9,956 nucleotides of DNA from assembly GCA_964353355.1 (NCBI GenBank), contig CAYGVT010000028.1, positions 1 to 9,956 of the forward strand. The letters are read 5' to 3'. Under the pieces are notes generated by a model that saw only the letters and a program-made list of their open reading frames with translations, did not search any database and was not told the DNA's origin. Made by a program: the position numbers and the translations under genes. Source of the DNA: CAYGVT01 sp964353355. Lineage in GTDB: Archaea; Thermoplasmatota; DTKX01; GCA-020343715. Positions 1 to 5,609 of this stretch are shown piece after piece; position 1 is the stretch's first letter; the number at the start of each line of letters is the position of its first letter.

Positions 1-306
1 CTCGATGTCCCTCCCGAGGGATGACGCGTAGGCGTCCAGCACGTCGCGGATGCTCCCCCTCCTCTCATCGAACGAGTGGTAGAGGATGCTCTCCGGGTCC
101 GCACCGCCCTTGATGAGCTCGTCGATCATCTGGTACATGAGAGTCGTCTTCCCGACCCTGCGCAGGCCGCCGATGGCCACGACCTGCCTGGACTGCATGT
201 GGTCCCAACACTGCTGGAAGACGTCCCGCCTGAAGTCCATCCTGAGCCCGGGCCTCACGGCGCCGTCCCGCCACCAGGGGTTGAGGAGCGCGAGCGTTCT
301 ATCCAT
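1..306 (-). CDS. AAA+ ATPase, COG1373/DUF4143-like, N-terminal part (runs off left edge)
   Basis: The reading frame opens with ATG at 306-304 and stays open for 102 codons to the window edge. Near the N-terminus it reads LNPWW (residues 8-12), followed by a Walker A loop GGLRRVGKTT (residues 46-55). The segment ILYHSFDE (about 74-81) precedes the expected sensor region. An LNPWW-type leader followed by RRVGKTT is typical of the archaeal and bacterial COG1373-type ATPases that end in a DUF4143 domain; they are often multicopy and their role is poorly understood. The C-terminal part is outside the window. Upstream lies a TATA box centred about 28 nt from the ATG, with no Shine-Dalgarno sequence, so the mRNA is probably leaderless. 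Codon use is GC-rich like the neighbours. Family assignment is fairly sure; function is not. Confidence 0.85.
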   Translation of the reverse strand, partial: MDRTLALLNPWWRDGAVRPGLRMDFRRDVFQQCWDHMQSRQVVAIGGLRRVGKTTLMYQMIDELIKGGADPESILYHSFDERRGSIRDVLDAYASSLGRDIE

Positions 307-370
307 ATTAGGAGATATGACAGACCGAATATGTATAACTTTCGGTCTGAATCCAGACCGAATATGTACA
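307..370 (-). promoter_or_regulatory. Promoter and operator repeats of the left AAA ATPase
   Basis: Read on the minus strand, a TATA box TTATACAT lies at 338-331, centred 28-29 nt before the ATG at 306. The 15-mer CAGACCGAATATGTA occurs twice in direct orientation (321-335 and 354-368). Its inverted half TTCGGTCTG sits between them (341-349). The 321-329 and 341-349 arms therefore bracket the TATA box as an inverted repeat with 9-bp arms. This looks like an operator for a dimeric regulator that would block TBP/TFB binding. The regulator is not identified. Confidence 0.7.
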
Positions 371-679
371 AACGTGCTCTTGAGGGGATGGACAAGAACG
401 AATGGCATCCCCCCCTGGGACGCGAGGGAGGGGATAGGTTGGAGACGGCTGGGCAGGGCTGACTGCGTCCGCCCGGGGCTCGTCCCCTGCACTTGATAGT
501 CTACCGTGATATCCCATCCGCCGGTGGCGAACGGACCGACGCGAGGAGCACCCTGCCCGTGTCGGGACCGTGAGACCGGAGAATCCAGACAACGTCTTGC
601 CAGAGTCGGAATCCCGTGCATGCGGCATGGCACGCAGCATGGCACGCTGCCGCTATTGCCATGCGAGATGAGCGCTAAT
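371..679. other. Non-coding stretch with palindrome P1 and a small hairpin
   Basis: I find no convincing gene here; the overlapping open frames on both strands look like GC-driven chance frames. The stretch holds repeat P1 (509-533). It also holds an inverted repeat GCGGCA/TGCCGC (622-627 and 648-653), within which the 11-mer GCATGGCACGC is repeated at 13-bp spacing. Confidence 0.5.
509..533. repeat. Palindrome P1 (P family)
   Basis: This copy contains CATCCGCCGGTGG followed by CGAACGG, matching the P consensus CCACCCGCCGGTGGGGAA in most positions. Unlike most others it is not inside an R element; it lies about 200 bp upstream of the left ATPase gene. Confidence 0.55.
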
Positions 680-934
680 CCGTGACCTTCGGAGGATGGC
701 CTCTGCAGCAGCCCTCACCTTCCTCGCGATCTAGGACGCGTCCCTCGCCTCGGAGCGCGTGACGGGCTCCCACTCGCCGGGATACCTCGCTTCGACGGAG
801 AAGCGGTTGAGGAGGCCCATCTACTCCTTGAGGACGTCTAGTCTCACGTCCGGAGGAACAGGGGAGAGCAGCTCGGGCAGGTCGTGCGACCGCGGGAACG
901 GCACCGAGCGCCATTTGAGTACCGCTTTGAGAGG
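680..934 (-). pseudogene. HEPN-domain protein remnant (COG2250-like), 5'-truncated, two internal stops
   Basis: One minus-strand frame reads KAVLKW, then FPRSHDLPELL, then LLNRFSVEARYPGEWEP, ending AAAEAILRRS. This is the characteristic layout of the C-terminal half of HEPN-domain proteins (COG2250-like), usually partners of MNT-type nucleotidyltransferases in toxin-antitoxin pairs. The frame is interrupted by TAG at 823-821, just before MGLLNRF, and by TAG at 733-731, just before IARKVRAA. Upstream, the frame ends abruptly at 934, where repeat R1 begins, so the N-terminal half is missing. No MNT nucleotidyltransferase partner lies nearby. I call it a dead remnant of a former HEPN/MNT module; the exact 3' end is uncertain. 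Confidence 0.75.
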
Positions 935-992
935 TCATGGATACAGGGCTCGGGAGCCTCCGCGACAGGGTCCTTCAGCATGGCGACCTCAT

Positions 993-1121
993 TCACGCTG
1001 CCAGGATAGGGTTTGGAATGGATTGGTCCGGGACGAACGCGCTGGCTTCCGTCCTGTTCGTGGCCGCTGGCATTGGCGCATCATTGCGATATTTTATTTT
1101 ATTCGTGATAAATAGGCTCAT
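993..1121 (-). CDS. Frame A of R1: 42-residue conserved small ORF, function unknown
   Basis: An ATG at 1121-1119 opens a 42-codon frame beginning MSLF and ending SIPNPILAA before TGA at 995-993. The same start, stop and length, without any indel, are found at the equivalent place in the other three R copies. GTGA at the end allows an overlapping start (GTG at 996-994) of frame B, which here reads VNEVAMLKDPVAE before running into the HEPN remnant. No known domain is recognisable. It could be a real micropeptide gene, or conserved leader DNA that happens to stay open. Confidence 0.3.
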   Translation of the reverse strand: MSLFITNKIKYRNDAPMPAATNRTEASAFVPDQSIPNPILAA

Positions 1122-1130
1122 TTCATGTCG

Positions 1131-1174
1131 ATATTCCATTATATACCAAGATAACGGGCCTGGTACAGGAATAT
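1131..1174. other. Two-tier hairpin of R1
   Basis: Outer arms ATATTCC (1131-1137) and GGAATAT (1168-1174) pair perfectly. Inner arms ACCAAG (1145-1150) and CCTGGT (1159-1164) pair with one mismatch. They enclose the loop ATAACGGG (1151-1158). The other copies have ATATCCC in the left outer arm, and the right arm here has changed in step to GGAATAT, a compensatory change. TTATATA at 1139-1145 lies between the left arms. Confidence 0.65.
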
Positions 1175-1329
1175 GGGTGCTCCGGTACGGGTGCCCGGTT
1201 GTACGGGCGCTCGGGCGGCCATGCAGCGGCGGGGGACGGGGGGAGGGGAGCCGGGCGTACGGGCGGGTCGGGGATGGCACGCGGGCAAGGCCAATAGTGC
1301 ACGAATCCCGGGATGGGCGCCGGAGGTCA

Positions 1330-1357
1330 GGACGCCATCCGCCGGTGGGAAACGGAT
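1330..1357. repeat. Palindrome P2 (P family)
   Basis: This copy contains GCCATCCGCCGGTGGGAAACGG and marks the right end of R1. It is preceded by GGTCAGGAC, as in R4. Confidence 0.6.
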
Positions 1358-1360
1358 GCG

Positions 1361-1535
1361 CTCGTGGTGCGCCATCCGCGGGAGCGTCCGACCGAAGGGC
1401 TGCGGTGGAAATGGCGCTTGCGTTCCTCTCCTCCTCGTCCGTCTGCGCTATTGTCTCCGTGGGACCGGACCTCAGCTGCATGGATGATGGCTCCGCAACG
1501 TATTTGACATCACGATTCTCTTTGCATATGGCCGC
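1361..1535. other. Non-coding gap upstream of membrane protein gene
   Basis: I see no gene in this stretch. GTATTTGAC around 1500-1508 is a possible weak promoter element about 30 nt before the ATG at 1536. No ribosome binding site is evident. Confidence 0.35.
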
Positions 1536-1919
1536 ATGATGCGCAAGCGTCTTCTCGGCGGTGTCCTTCTCCTTGTCGGCGCGAGCATAGGCCTCGCTGC
1601 GGCATTGGATCTCCTGCTCACGGCTCTTGCCGATATAAGGAACGATACGGGAATGGGACTTGAAGGCCTTGGAGTTCTCATCAGTCTCCCCCTTGTCTTC
1701 ATGAGCACCGCCGGGCTGGTCGGTGGCGTGCTCGCCCTCGTCGGGAGGGCATGGTTCTTCGTGGTACTTGCGGGCGTGGCAGCGATACCGGGCACGGCAC
1801 TCCCGGAGGCATTCCTCTATCCTATCGTTCCGTTCCTGGCCATCATCGCCGTCGTAATACTGGCGTCCTCGAGGAACGAGTTCCGTGGAATTGATGGGAA
1901 GTCCGCCCCATGGCCTTGA
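1536..1919 (+). CDS. Small integral membrane protein of unknown function (127 aa)
   Basis: The frame starts with two adjacent ATG codons (1536 and 1539) and ends at TGA 1917-1919. It encodes about four hydrophobic segments: residues 6-33, 45-70, 71-85 and 90-109. Short polar linkers follow (RNDTG near 35-39 and a basic and acidic tail SSRNEFRGIDGK). The alternation of long hydrophobic stretches, low Cys and His content, and codon use like the neighbours favour a real gene over a chance frame. I do not recognise a family. It stands alone, on the strand opposite the surrounding toxin-antitoxin cassettes, between R1 and the first AbiE-like pair. It could be cargo of the interval or a remnant of an older locus. 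Confidence 0.65.
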   Translation: MMRKRLLGGVLLLVGASIGLAAALDLLLTALADIRNDTGMGLEGLGVLISLPLVFMSTAGLVGGVLALVGRAWFFVVLAGVAAIPGTALPEAFLYPIVPFLAIIAVVILASSRNEFRGIDGKSAPWP

Positions 1920-2202
1920 GCGTTTGGCCACCACCATTAAGGACTGACTGCACATAGCCCAGCACGGCGGAGTGGGGCGTGCGAGGCGCGCCGGGGGGTG
2001 ACCGTGTGGGAAGGTTGCGGCGGTAGGGTGCCAGGCGTATGCTCCGGGACCGCGACCTCCATTAGAGACTGTGCCATGGAACCCCACCGGCCGGTGGGGA
2101 ACCGACGGGCATGGGGAGCGCCCTGCGCGCGTCCGGGCATGGCGGTCGGACGGTACCGGTCACGGACCCGCGGGGACCGGTCCGGTGCGGTCCGCGCGGT
2201 GG
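1920..2202. other. Intergenic stretch with P3 and a doubled CCATTA motif
   Basis: No gene is supported here. Two related short segments occur, one around 1930-1948 with CCATTAAGGACTG and one around 2058-2072 with CCATTAGAGACTG. Palindrome P3 follows at 2079-2106. This is also the 3' flank of the minus-strand nucleotidyltransferase gene; no oligo-T terminator is obvious for it. Confidence 0.4.
2079..2106. repeat. Palindrome P3 (P family), the most perfect copy
   Basis: CCCCACCGGCCGGTGGGG is a perfect 18-bp palindrome at 2082-2099, followed by the family's AACCGACGG tail. It lies about 100 bp beyond the stop codon of the first nucleotidyltransferase gene, outside any R element. Confidence 0.65.
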
Positions 2203-2844
2203 CTACACCTGGCCGATGAGGCGCAGGAGCCCATCGACGGCCTCCCGCGCACTGTCCGCGCCCATCCTGCCGTAGAAGCCGATACCGCTGGGATCATGCC
2301 CTGCCCTACGCAGCACGCCCGCGAGGAACTGATGGCGCTCGAGGAGGGACCCCAAGAGGACGAAGTCGACCTCCCTGCCTCCGGAGCCCGGGTCGACGAG
2401 CGCCAGCACGTCCGCGAGGTCCTTGACGAGCTTGCCCTTCTCCCTGTCCGGGTCGGCGCTCGTCCCGTGGTCGAGCCTCCATCCGCGGTCCCACGCGGCC
2501 TTGAGCTTCATGAGCGGCAGCCGGGTGCGCTCCGGGACCGGCACGGAGACGTCCCCGAGGTCGAACGCCGTGTGGGCTTCCGCGACCGTTGCCAGGTCGA
2601 GGGCGACGCCCACCCCCTCGAATCTGTCGCGCCCCTCCATCGTGGCCGTGTCCAGATGGACCCTGCCCTCGGGGAGGTCAAGCACCACGCCCTTCCGGCC
2701 CATGAAGGGATGCTCGTCAGGGCGGTACCCGCGGTCGACGACGAGGTGGTGCTCCAGGCTCCTCCTCGTCGAGCTGTTGAGCATCAGGTCGATGTCGTAG
2801 GACCCGTAGTAGGCGTTGTACATGTGGACCGCCCAACCGCCCAC
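2203..2844 (-). CDS. AbiEii-like nucleotidyltransferase (putative toxin), start codon problematic
   Basis: The protein has the nucleotidyltransferase signature GGWAVH at its N-terminus and a DxD pair (D17 and D19 in SYDIDLML), with a likely third acidic residue at D65 (VHLDTA). The C-terminal half has K113 and K115 (LMKLKAAWDR) and KDLADVLAL (141-149), in the order seen in AbiEii-type toxins. These transfer nucleotides and are paired with a winged-helix antitoxin; the partner lies immediately upstream. The only canonical start is the GTG at 2844-2842, which falls right on the GG motif and would remove the usual N-terminal helix. The same frame is open upstream to 2967 and reads IPLIQASFVELEHIARWLDA, which clearly belongs to the protein but has no ATG, GTG or TTG. 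Either initiation is non-canonical, or the frame is entered from the upstream gene, or a one-base indel disabled it. Confidence 0.8.
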   Translation of the reverse strand: MGGWAVHMYNAYYGSYDIDLMLNSSTRRSLEHHLVVDRGYRPDEHPFMGRKGVVLDLPEGRVHLDTATMEGRDRFEGVGVALDLATVAEAHTAFDLGDVSVPVPERTRLPLMKLKAAWDRGWRLDHGTSADPDREKGKLVKDLADVLALVDPGSGGREVDFVLLGSLLERHQFLAGVLRRAGHDPSGIGFYGRMGADSAREAVDGLLRLIGQV

Positions 2845-2941
2845 GAGGAGGGCCCTCTGGGAGGCGCTCCTCCGCCTCCTCGCGTCGAGCCACCGGGCGA
2901 TGTGCTCCAGCTCGACGAACGACGCCTGGATGAGCGGGATG

Positions 2942-4039
2942 TCAACCGTTGGCCTGCTCGACGTAGGTCACCATCTCCTTTGCGAGCTCCCATGCGCCGT
3001 AGCCGAGGCCGGCGAGGTCCAGAAGGGCCTGGGCCGGGCTCACGAGGCTCAGTCCCGACCGCTCCTCGGCGCGGGCGAACACGTCCCGGTCGGGCAGGTG
3101 GACCGACAGGCGGACTTTCCCCCCGCCGTCCTCCAGCATCCTCCTCACGGTGCCCATGTTCCACTTGACCAGGTTGTCCCCGGAGGTGTAGAGCCCCTGC
3201 CCCCGGGCCGGCCGTTCGGAGGGGCCGTACCGACCCTCGAGGTCGATGTACGCGTACAGGGCGTCGAACCTCATCGAGTGGCCCGTGTAGATGCCCCCTG
3301 CCGTGATGGCCGTGAAGGCCGCGCGGATGCCGCTACGGTCGAGCTCGCCGCGAACCAGGCGCGCCGCCTCGATGACGTCATCCCCCGCCACGGGGAGCTC
3401 CGCGACCTTGAGCTTCTGGATGTCGCGCTCCCATGCGACCCCCTTGAGCAGCGCGTCGACGTCGCCGATCACGATGCCCTGGGGCGTCCTCGAGGCGATG
3501 TGCAGGTCGATGAGGCGCCCGACCACCTTGTGGGCCCAGCCGTACGAGACGTCCGCGCGCTTCGCGAGGCCGCGGACTGAAATGGGACCGGACCCGATGA
3601 GCGAGGCGGCGACCCTCCATGCCTTCTCCGAGCTCAGCCTCATGACGACCGTCTGCGCGCCCTCCCTGCCGCGTGGAAGGGCCGACCCCCACTCGAGGCG
3701 CAGGACCGGGACCTCGAGGGCCCTCGCCATCTCCTTGACCTCGCCGGGGATCTGCCTCGATAGTATGACGTACTCGACCCCTCTTCCCCCGCGCCTCTTC
3801 CTTCGGAGGATGTCCCTCGCGACACTGGCCATGGCAACGTCTGCCGCGGAGGCCCGGTCCTTGACATCGACTAGGACGGTGCGCCTGCCCTCGACGTACC
3901 GGTAGTCGGGGCGGAAAGCCCTCCCTGCGCCATCGATGAGCGGCTGGGCCTCCAGCCGCCCCCTGCCCTTGAGGCCGAGGACCCGCCCGAGGATGACAAG
4001 CATCTCCGCCTCGTGTTCCGGCCGGTGCTTGGGTTCCAT
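2942..4039 (-). CDS. AbiEi-like winged-helix regulator/antitoxin with N-terminal nuclease-like domain (365 aa)
   Basis: ATG at 4039-4037, stop TGA at 2944-2942. Residues 1-125 look like a PD-(D/E)XK-type domain: FRPDY (P44, D45), then VLVDVKD (D58, K60) 13 residues on, then a helix and a strand VEYVILSRQ. Residues about 136-185 form a winged helix (VRGLAKRADVSYGWAHKVVGRL). The C-terminal region (about 220-365) has VSPAQALLDLAGLGYG (333-348), typical of AbiEi-type antitoxins. AbiEi binds operator DNA and represses its own operon while counteracting the nucleotidyltransferase encoded next. Usual AbiEi proteins are much shorter (the second copy here has 203 residues), so the nuclease-like extension is the odd part. 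The ADVSYGWA helix is shared with the second regulator at 8244-8855. The nuclease assignment is by motif only. Confidence 0.8.
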   Translation of the reverse strand: MEPKHRPEHEAEMLVILGRVLGLKGRGRLEAQPLIDGAGRAFRPDYRYVEGRRTVLVDVKDRASAADVAMASVARDILRRKRRGGRGVEYVILSRQIPGEVKEMARALEVPVLRLEWGSALPRGREGAQTVVMRLSSEKAWRVAASLIGSGPISVRGLAKRADVSYGWAHKVVGRLIDLHIASRTPQGIVIGDVDALLKGVAWERDIQKLKVAELPVAGDDVIEAARLVRGELDRSGIRAAFTAITAGGIYTGHSMRFDALYAYIDLEGRYGPSERPARGQGLYTSGDNLVKWNMGTVRRMLEDGGGKVRLSVHLPDRDVFARAEERSGLSLVSPAQALLDLAGLGYGAWELAKEMVTYVEQANG

Positions 4040-4127
4040 GGTATGTCACTATGCAGTGATAGGTATAAATACTTATCAGTGATATATATCACTCCTTAGT
4101 GATACTTATTAATAGGCCTCAGTGATA
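4040..4127 (-). promoter_or_regulatory. Promoter and operator array of the first AbiE-like operon
   Basis: On the minus strand the TATA box TATTTATA (4071-4064) is centred 28-29 nt before the ATG at 4039, so the transcript is probably leaderless. AGTGATA occurs four times (4055, 4078, 4098, 4121; spacings 23, 20, 23). Two of these sit in inverted repeats: TCACT/AGTGA at 4046-4059, between TATA and start, and the perfect 16-bp palindrome AGTGATATATATCACT at 4078-4093, just upstream of TATA. This resembles the inverted-repeat operators through which AbiEi proteins autoregulate. Confidence 0.75.
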
Positions 4128-4327
4128 GGATTTTGTGGAGATGGCTCCTGGGAGCGACGGATGGCCGCCCCCGCAGCGGGCAGGGCCGTCCCCGTGGCGG
4201 GGCGGGGCACCCTGGGGCTTGATCGTCGGTCATCCTCCAAATCCAGGTCCAGGAGGGACATTTGGCCATGGATGCCGAGATCGCGGATCTCCGCGACTAG
4301 GTCCTTCAGCGCGGCGATGTCGCTCAC
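4109..4327 (-). CDS. Frame B of R2: short ORF starting SDIAALKDLVAE, unknown
   Basis: GTG at 4327-4325 overlaps the TGA that closes frame A (GTGA). The first about 30 codons (SDIAALKDLVAEIRDLGIHG, then SLLDLDLED) are helix-forming and match the equivalent frames in R1 and R3. Beyond that the sequence is proline- and alanine-rich, unlike the other copies, and runs into the operator region of the AbiE-like operon. I read it as the preserved 5' end of a gene whose remainder has been lost. Confidence 0.3.
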   Translation of the reverse strand: MSDIAALKDLVAEIRDLGIHGQMSLLDLDLEDDRRSSPRVPRPATGTALPAAGAAIRRSQEPSPQNPITEAY

Positions 4328-4452
4328 GCTGCTAGGGTCAGGCCTGGGATGGGACTGTCTGAGACGATTGGGCAGTCTTCCGACCTGCTCGCGGCCGCTG
4401 ACACTAGTGTATTATCGTGCTATTTTATTTTATTCACGATTAATAGGCTCAT
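4324..4452 (-). pseudogene. Frame A of R2: same 43-codon frame with internal TAG
   Basis: ATG (4452-4450) and TGA (4326-4324) sit exactly 43 codons apart, as in the other three copies, with MSLLIVNKIK at the start and LTLAA at the end. Codon 11 is TAG, where the other copies have TAT (Tyr), so this copy cannot make the full peptide. The spacing shows no indels. Confidence 0.35.
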
Positions 4453-4461
4453 TTCCTGTGG

Positions 4462-4505
4462 ATATCCCATTATATACCAGGATAACGGGCCTGGTACAGG
4501 GATAC
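4462..4505. other. Two-tier hairpin of R2
   Basis: Outer arms are ATATCCC (4462-4468) and GGGATAC (4499-4505), with six of seven positions paired. Inner arms ACCAGG (4476-4481) and CCTGGT (4490-4495) pair perfectly around the invariant loop ATAACGGG (4482-4489). Confidence 0.65.
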
Positions 4506-4658
4506 GGGTGCCCGGGTACGGGTGCCCGGTTGTACGGGCGGACGGGGGGCCAGGCGGCGGCAGGAGACGGGGGGGAGGGGGACGGGCGTGCAGTCGGTTC
4601 AAAACAGGGGTTTAGGGGGCGGTCCATTATGCATTTTTGAAGTACGATATGGCATGGC

Positions 4659-4686
4659 GGGATGCCACCCGCCGGTGGGGAATGCG
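4659..4686. repeat. Palindrome P4 (P family)
   Basis: GCCACCCGCCGGTGGGGAA lies at the right end of R2 and is preceded by GGCGGGAT, as in R3. Confidence 0.65.
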
Positions 4687-4698
4687 GGTGAGACCGTT

Positions 4699-4716
4699 CC
4701 CCATCTCTGGATGGGG
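4699..4716. repeat. Short perfect hairpin CCCCATC/GATGGGG
   Basis: Seven-bp arms (4699-4705 and 4710-4716) enclose a 4-nt loop, between R2 and the istB remnant. No U-tract follows, so a classical terminator is not supported. Confidence 0.4.
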
Positions 4717-4766
4717 TCCGCACGGACGAGCTCGCTCTTGGCCTGGAGGCTGCGCGGGAATCCATT

Positions 4767-5201
4767 GTGATTGGGAGGGACCACGGAGCGGCCCGCCGGG
4801 GGTTCTCGGTCCACTACATGACGGCCGCGTCGCAACTGGACGAGCTGAAGAAGGCGGAGCAGCGGGATATGCTGGACAGGAAGCTCAAGACGTTCGGGAA
4901 GTACCGGCTGCTCGTCGTCGACGAGATCGGGTACCTTCCGATGAAGCGCGAGGGGGCCCATCTGTTCTTCCAGCTGGTGGCCAGGAGGTACGAGAAGGCG
5001 GCCACGAACTTCACGTCGAACAAGCCCTACAGCGAGTGGGGCGAGGTCATGGGGGACCCGGTCATCGCAGCAGCGACTCTGGACAGGATACTCCACCACA
5101 GCACGACGGTCAACATCAAGGGAGAGAGCTACCGGCTCAGGGCCAGGAAGCGGGCGGGGCACGCCCCGCCTTTGAAGGAGCCGGTCGGAGGTGAGACGTA
5201 A
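4767..5201 (+). pseudogene. istB: IS21-family helper ATPase IstB, N-terminally truncated
   Basis: The frame carries the C-terminal part of IstB, the AAA+ helper of IS21-family transposition that recruits target DNA for the IstA transposase. Visible parts are RRGFSVHYMTA (10-20), the Walker B segment LLVVDEIGYLPM (48-59), GAHLFFQLVARRYE and FTSNKPYSEWGE (sensor I region), GDPVIAAATLDRILHHS and INIKGESYRLR-like VNIKGESYRLR. The Walker A loop and the N-terminal domain, about 100 residues, are missing. No istA lies upstream, where R2 begins about 80 bp away. The first possible start is GTG at 4767, but the fragment is probably not functional. It is followed directly by the IS21 right end. Confidence 0.85.
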
Positions 5202-5214
5202 CATTAATATGGGA

Positions 5215-5265
5215 GTGGGGAATATTCAACCGCCAAAATTGGGGAAATTTCGAGCGCCGTCTACA
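5215..5265 (+). repeat. IS21 right-end terminal repeats
   Basis: Two tandem related units, GTGGGGAATATTCAACCGCC (5215-5234) and TTGGGGAAATTTCGAGCGCC (5239-5258), are followed by GTCTACA. IS21-family ends typically have such multiple terminal repeats with GGGGAA-TTTC cores and finish in CA, which fits an end near 5265. A target duplication cannot be checked because the left end is lost. Confidence 0.65.
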
Positions 5266-5385
5266 CTTCGACCGTTTATAACGCGCGCGCTCGTACGAAC
5301 GCTACACATCGGATTTATTGAGACTCTGTAGATTTCACTTGGCCAGGCCCCCACCCATTTTCATCGTCGGCATCCCGTGGCGCAA

Positions 5386-5448
5386 CTAATATATACGTGC
5401 TGAAGGCTATAGAACAGTTGAGCCCGGAAACAGAGGCGCGCGATAGAT
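5386..5448 (+). promoter_or_regulatory. Promoter and leader of the small-protein/GNAT operon
   Basis: A TATA box CTAATATATA (5386-5395) lies about 55 nt before the ATG at 5449, predicting a leader of roughly 25-30 nt. GAGGCG sits about 12 nt before this ATG, and the same GAGGCG occurs just before the GNAT start. This operon therefore seems to use leadered, Shine-Dalgarno-like initiation, unlike the leaderless promoters of the other cassettes. Confidence 0.5.
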
Positions 5449-5598
5449 ATGGCCTATCCTGAGCCAATCCCCGTTCTCAGGCAAAAAGACGCCAAGGAAT
5501 TCGAGAGGCGTTTAAAGAACTTTAAATTAACCAAGGCTCAGAAGGAATTCTATAAAAAGGCCCATAGAGCCTATTTGAAATCCCAGAACAAGGAATAG
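5449..5598 (+). CDS. 49-aa charged protein, putative antitoxin of GNAT toxin
   Basis: ATG at 5449, TAG at 5596-5598. The protein begins MAYPEPIPVLRQKDAKEF and continues with a lysine-rich helix (RRLKNFKLTKAQKEFYKKA), ending YLKSQNKE. It is short, strongly basic and probably mostly helical, with a PEPIPVL extended N-terminus. It lies 11 nt upstream of the GNAT gene with a shared promoter, the usual order for a toxin-antitoxin pair in which the antitoxin comes first. GNAT toxins of the TacT/AtaT type normally have DUF1778 ribbon-helix-helix antitoxins of about 90 residues, and this protein is not obviously one, so it may be a different class of partner. The antitoxin role is inferred from context only. 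Confidence 0.6.
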   Translation: MAYPEPIPVLRQKDAKEFERRLKNFKLTKAQKEFYKKAHRAYLKSQNKE

Positions 5599-5609
5599 AG
5601 GCGCCTTCG

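Larger units (their letters stand above)
935..1360 (-). repeat. R element, copy 1 (about 430 bp direct repeat)
   Basis: This is the first of four homologous segments in the same orientation (others near 4233, 6722 and 9176). In plus-strand order it contains a degenerate start of frame B, the frame A segment (993-1121), the two-tier hairpin (1131-1174), a GC-rich tract with repeated GTGCCCGG-like units, and palindrome P2 (1330-1357). Its left edge coincides with the break in the HEPN pseudogene at about 934. The right flank up to P2 resembles the equivalent part of R4, including the shared GGTCAGGAC just before the palindrome. Confidence 0.85.
4233..4690 (-). repeat. R element, copy 2
   Basis: Same order as R1: start of frame B, frame A (here broken), two-tier hairpin (4462-4505), GTGCCCGG-rich tract, palindrome P4. 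It lies directly upstream of the first AbiE-like operon. Homology on the left fades near 4233, about 100 bp before that operon's operators. Its right edge meets the truncated istB of the IS21 remnant. Confidence 0.85.
4767..5265 (+). mobile_element. IS21-family remnant (istB tail plus right end)
   Basis: Only the distal part of an IS21-type element remains: the istB 3' portion and the terminal repeats at 5215-5265. The left end and istA are absent from the window. The break lies between R2 and codon 1 of the remnant. Confidence 0.75.

Noticed and set aside
993..2087. Long minus-strand frame of 364 codons
   Set aside because: It merges R1 frame A with antisense of the membrane protein gene and intergenic DNA; composition is Arg/Pro-rich and only its last 42 codons are conserved among R copies.
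2071..3168. Long plus-strand frame of 365 codons
   Set aside because: It is antisense to the nucleotidyltransferase and the C-terminus of the AbiEi-like gene, which have clear motifs; GC-rich codons keep the opposite strand open.
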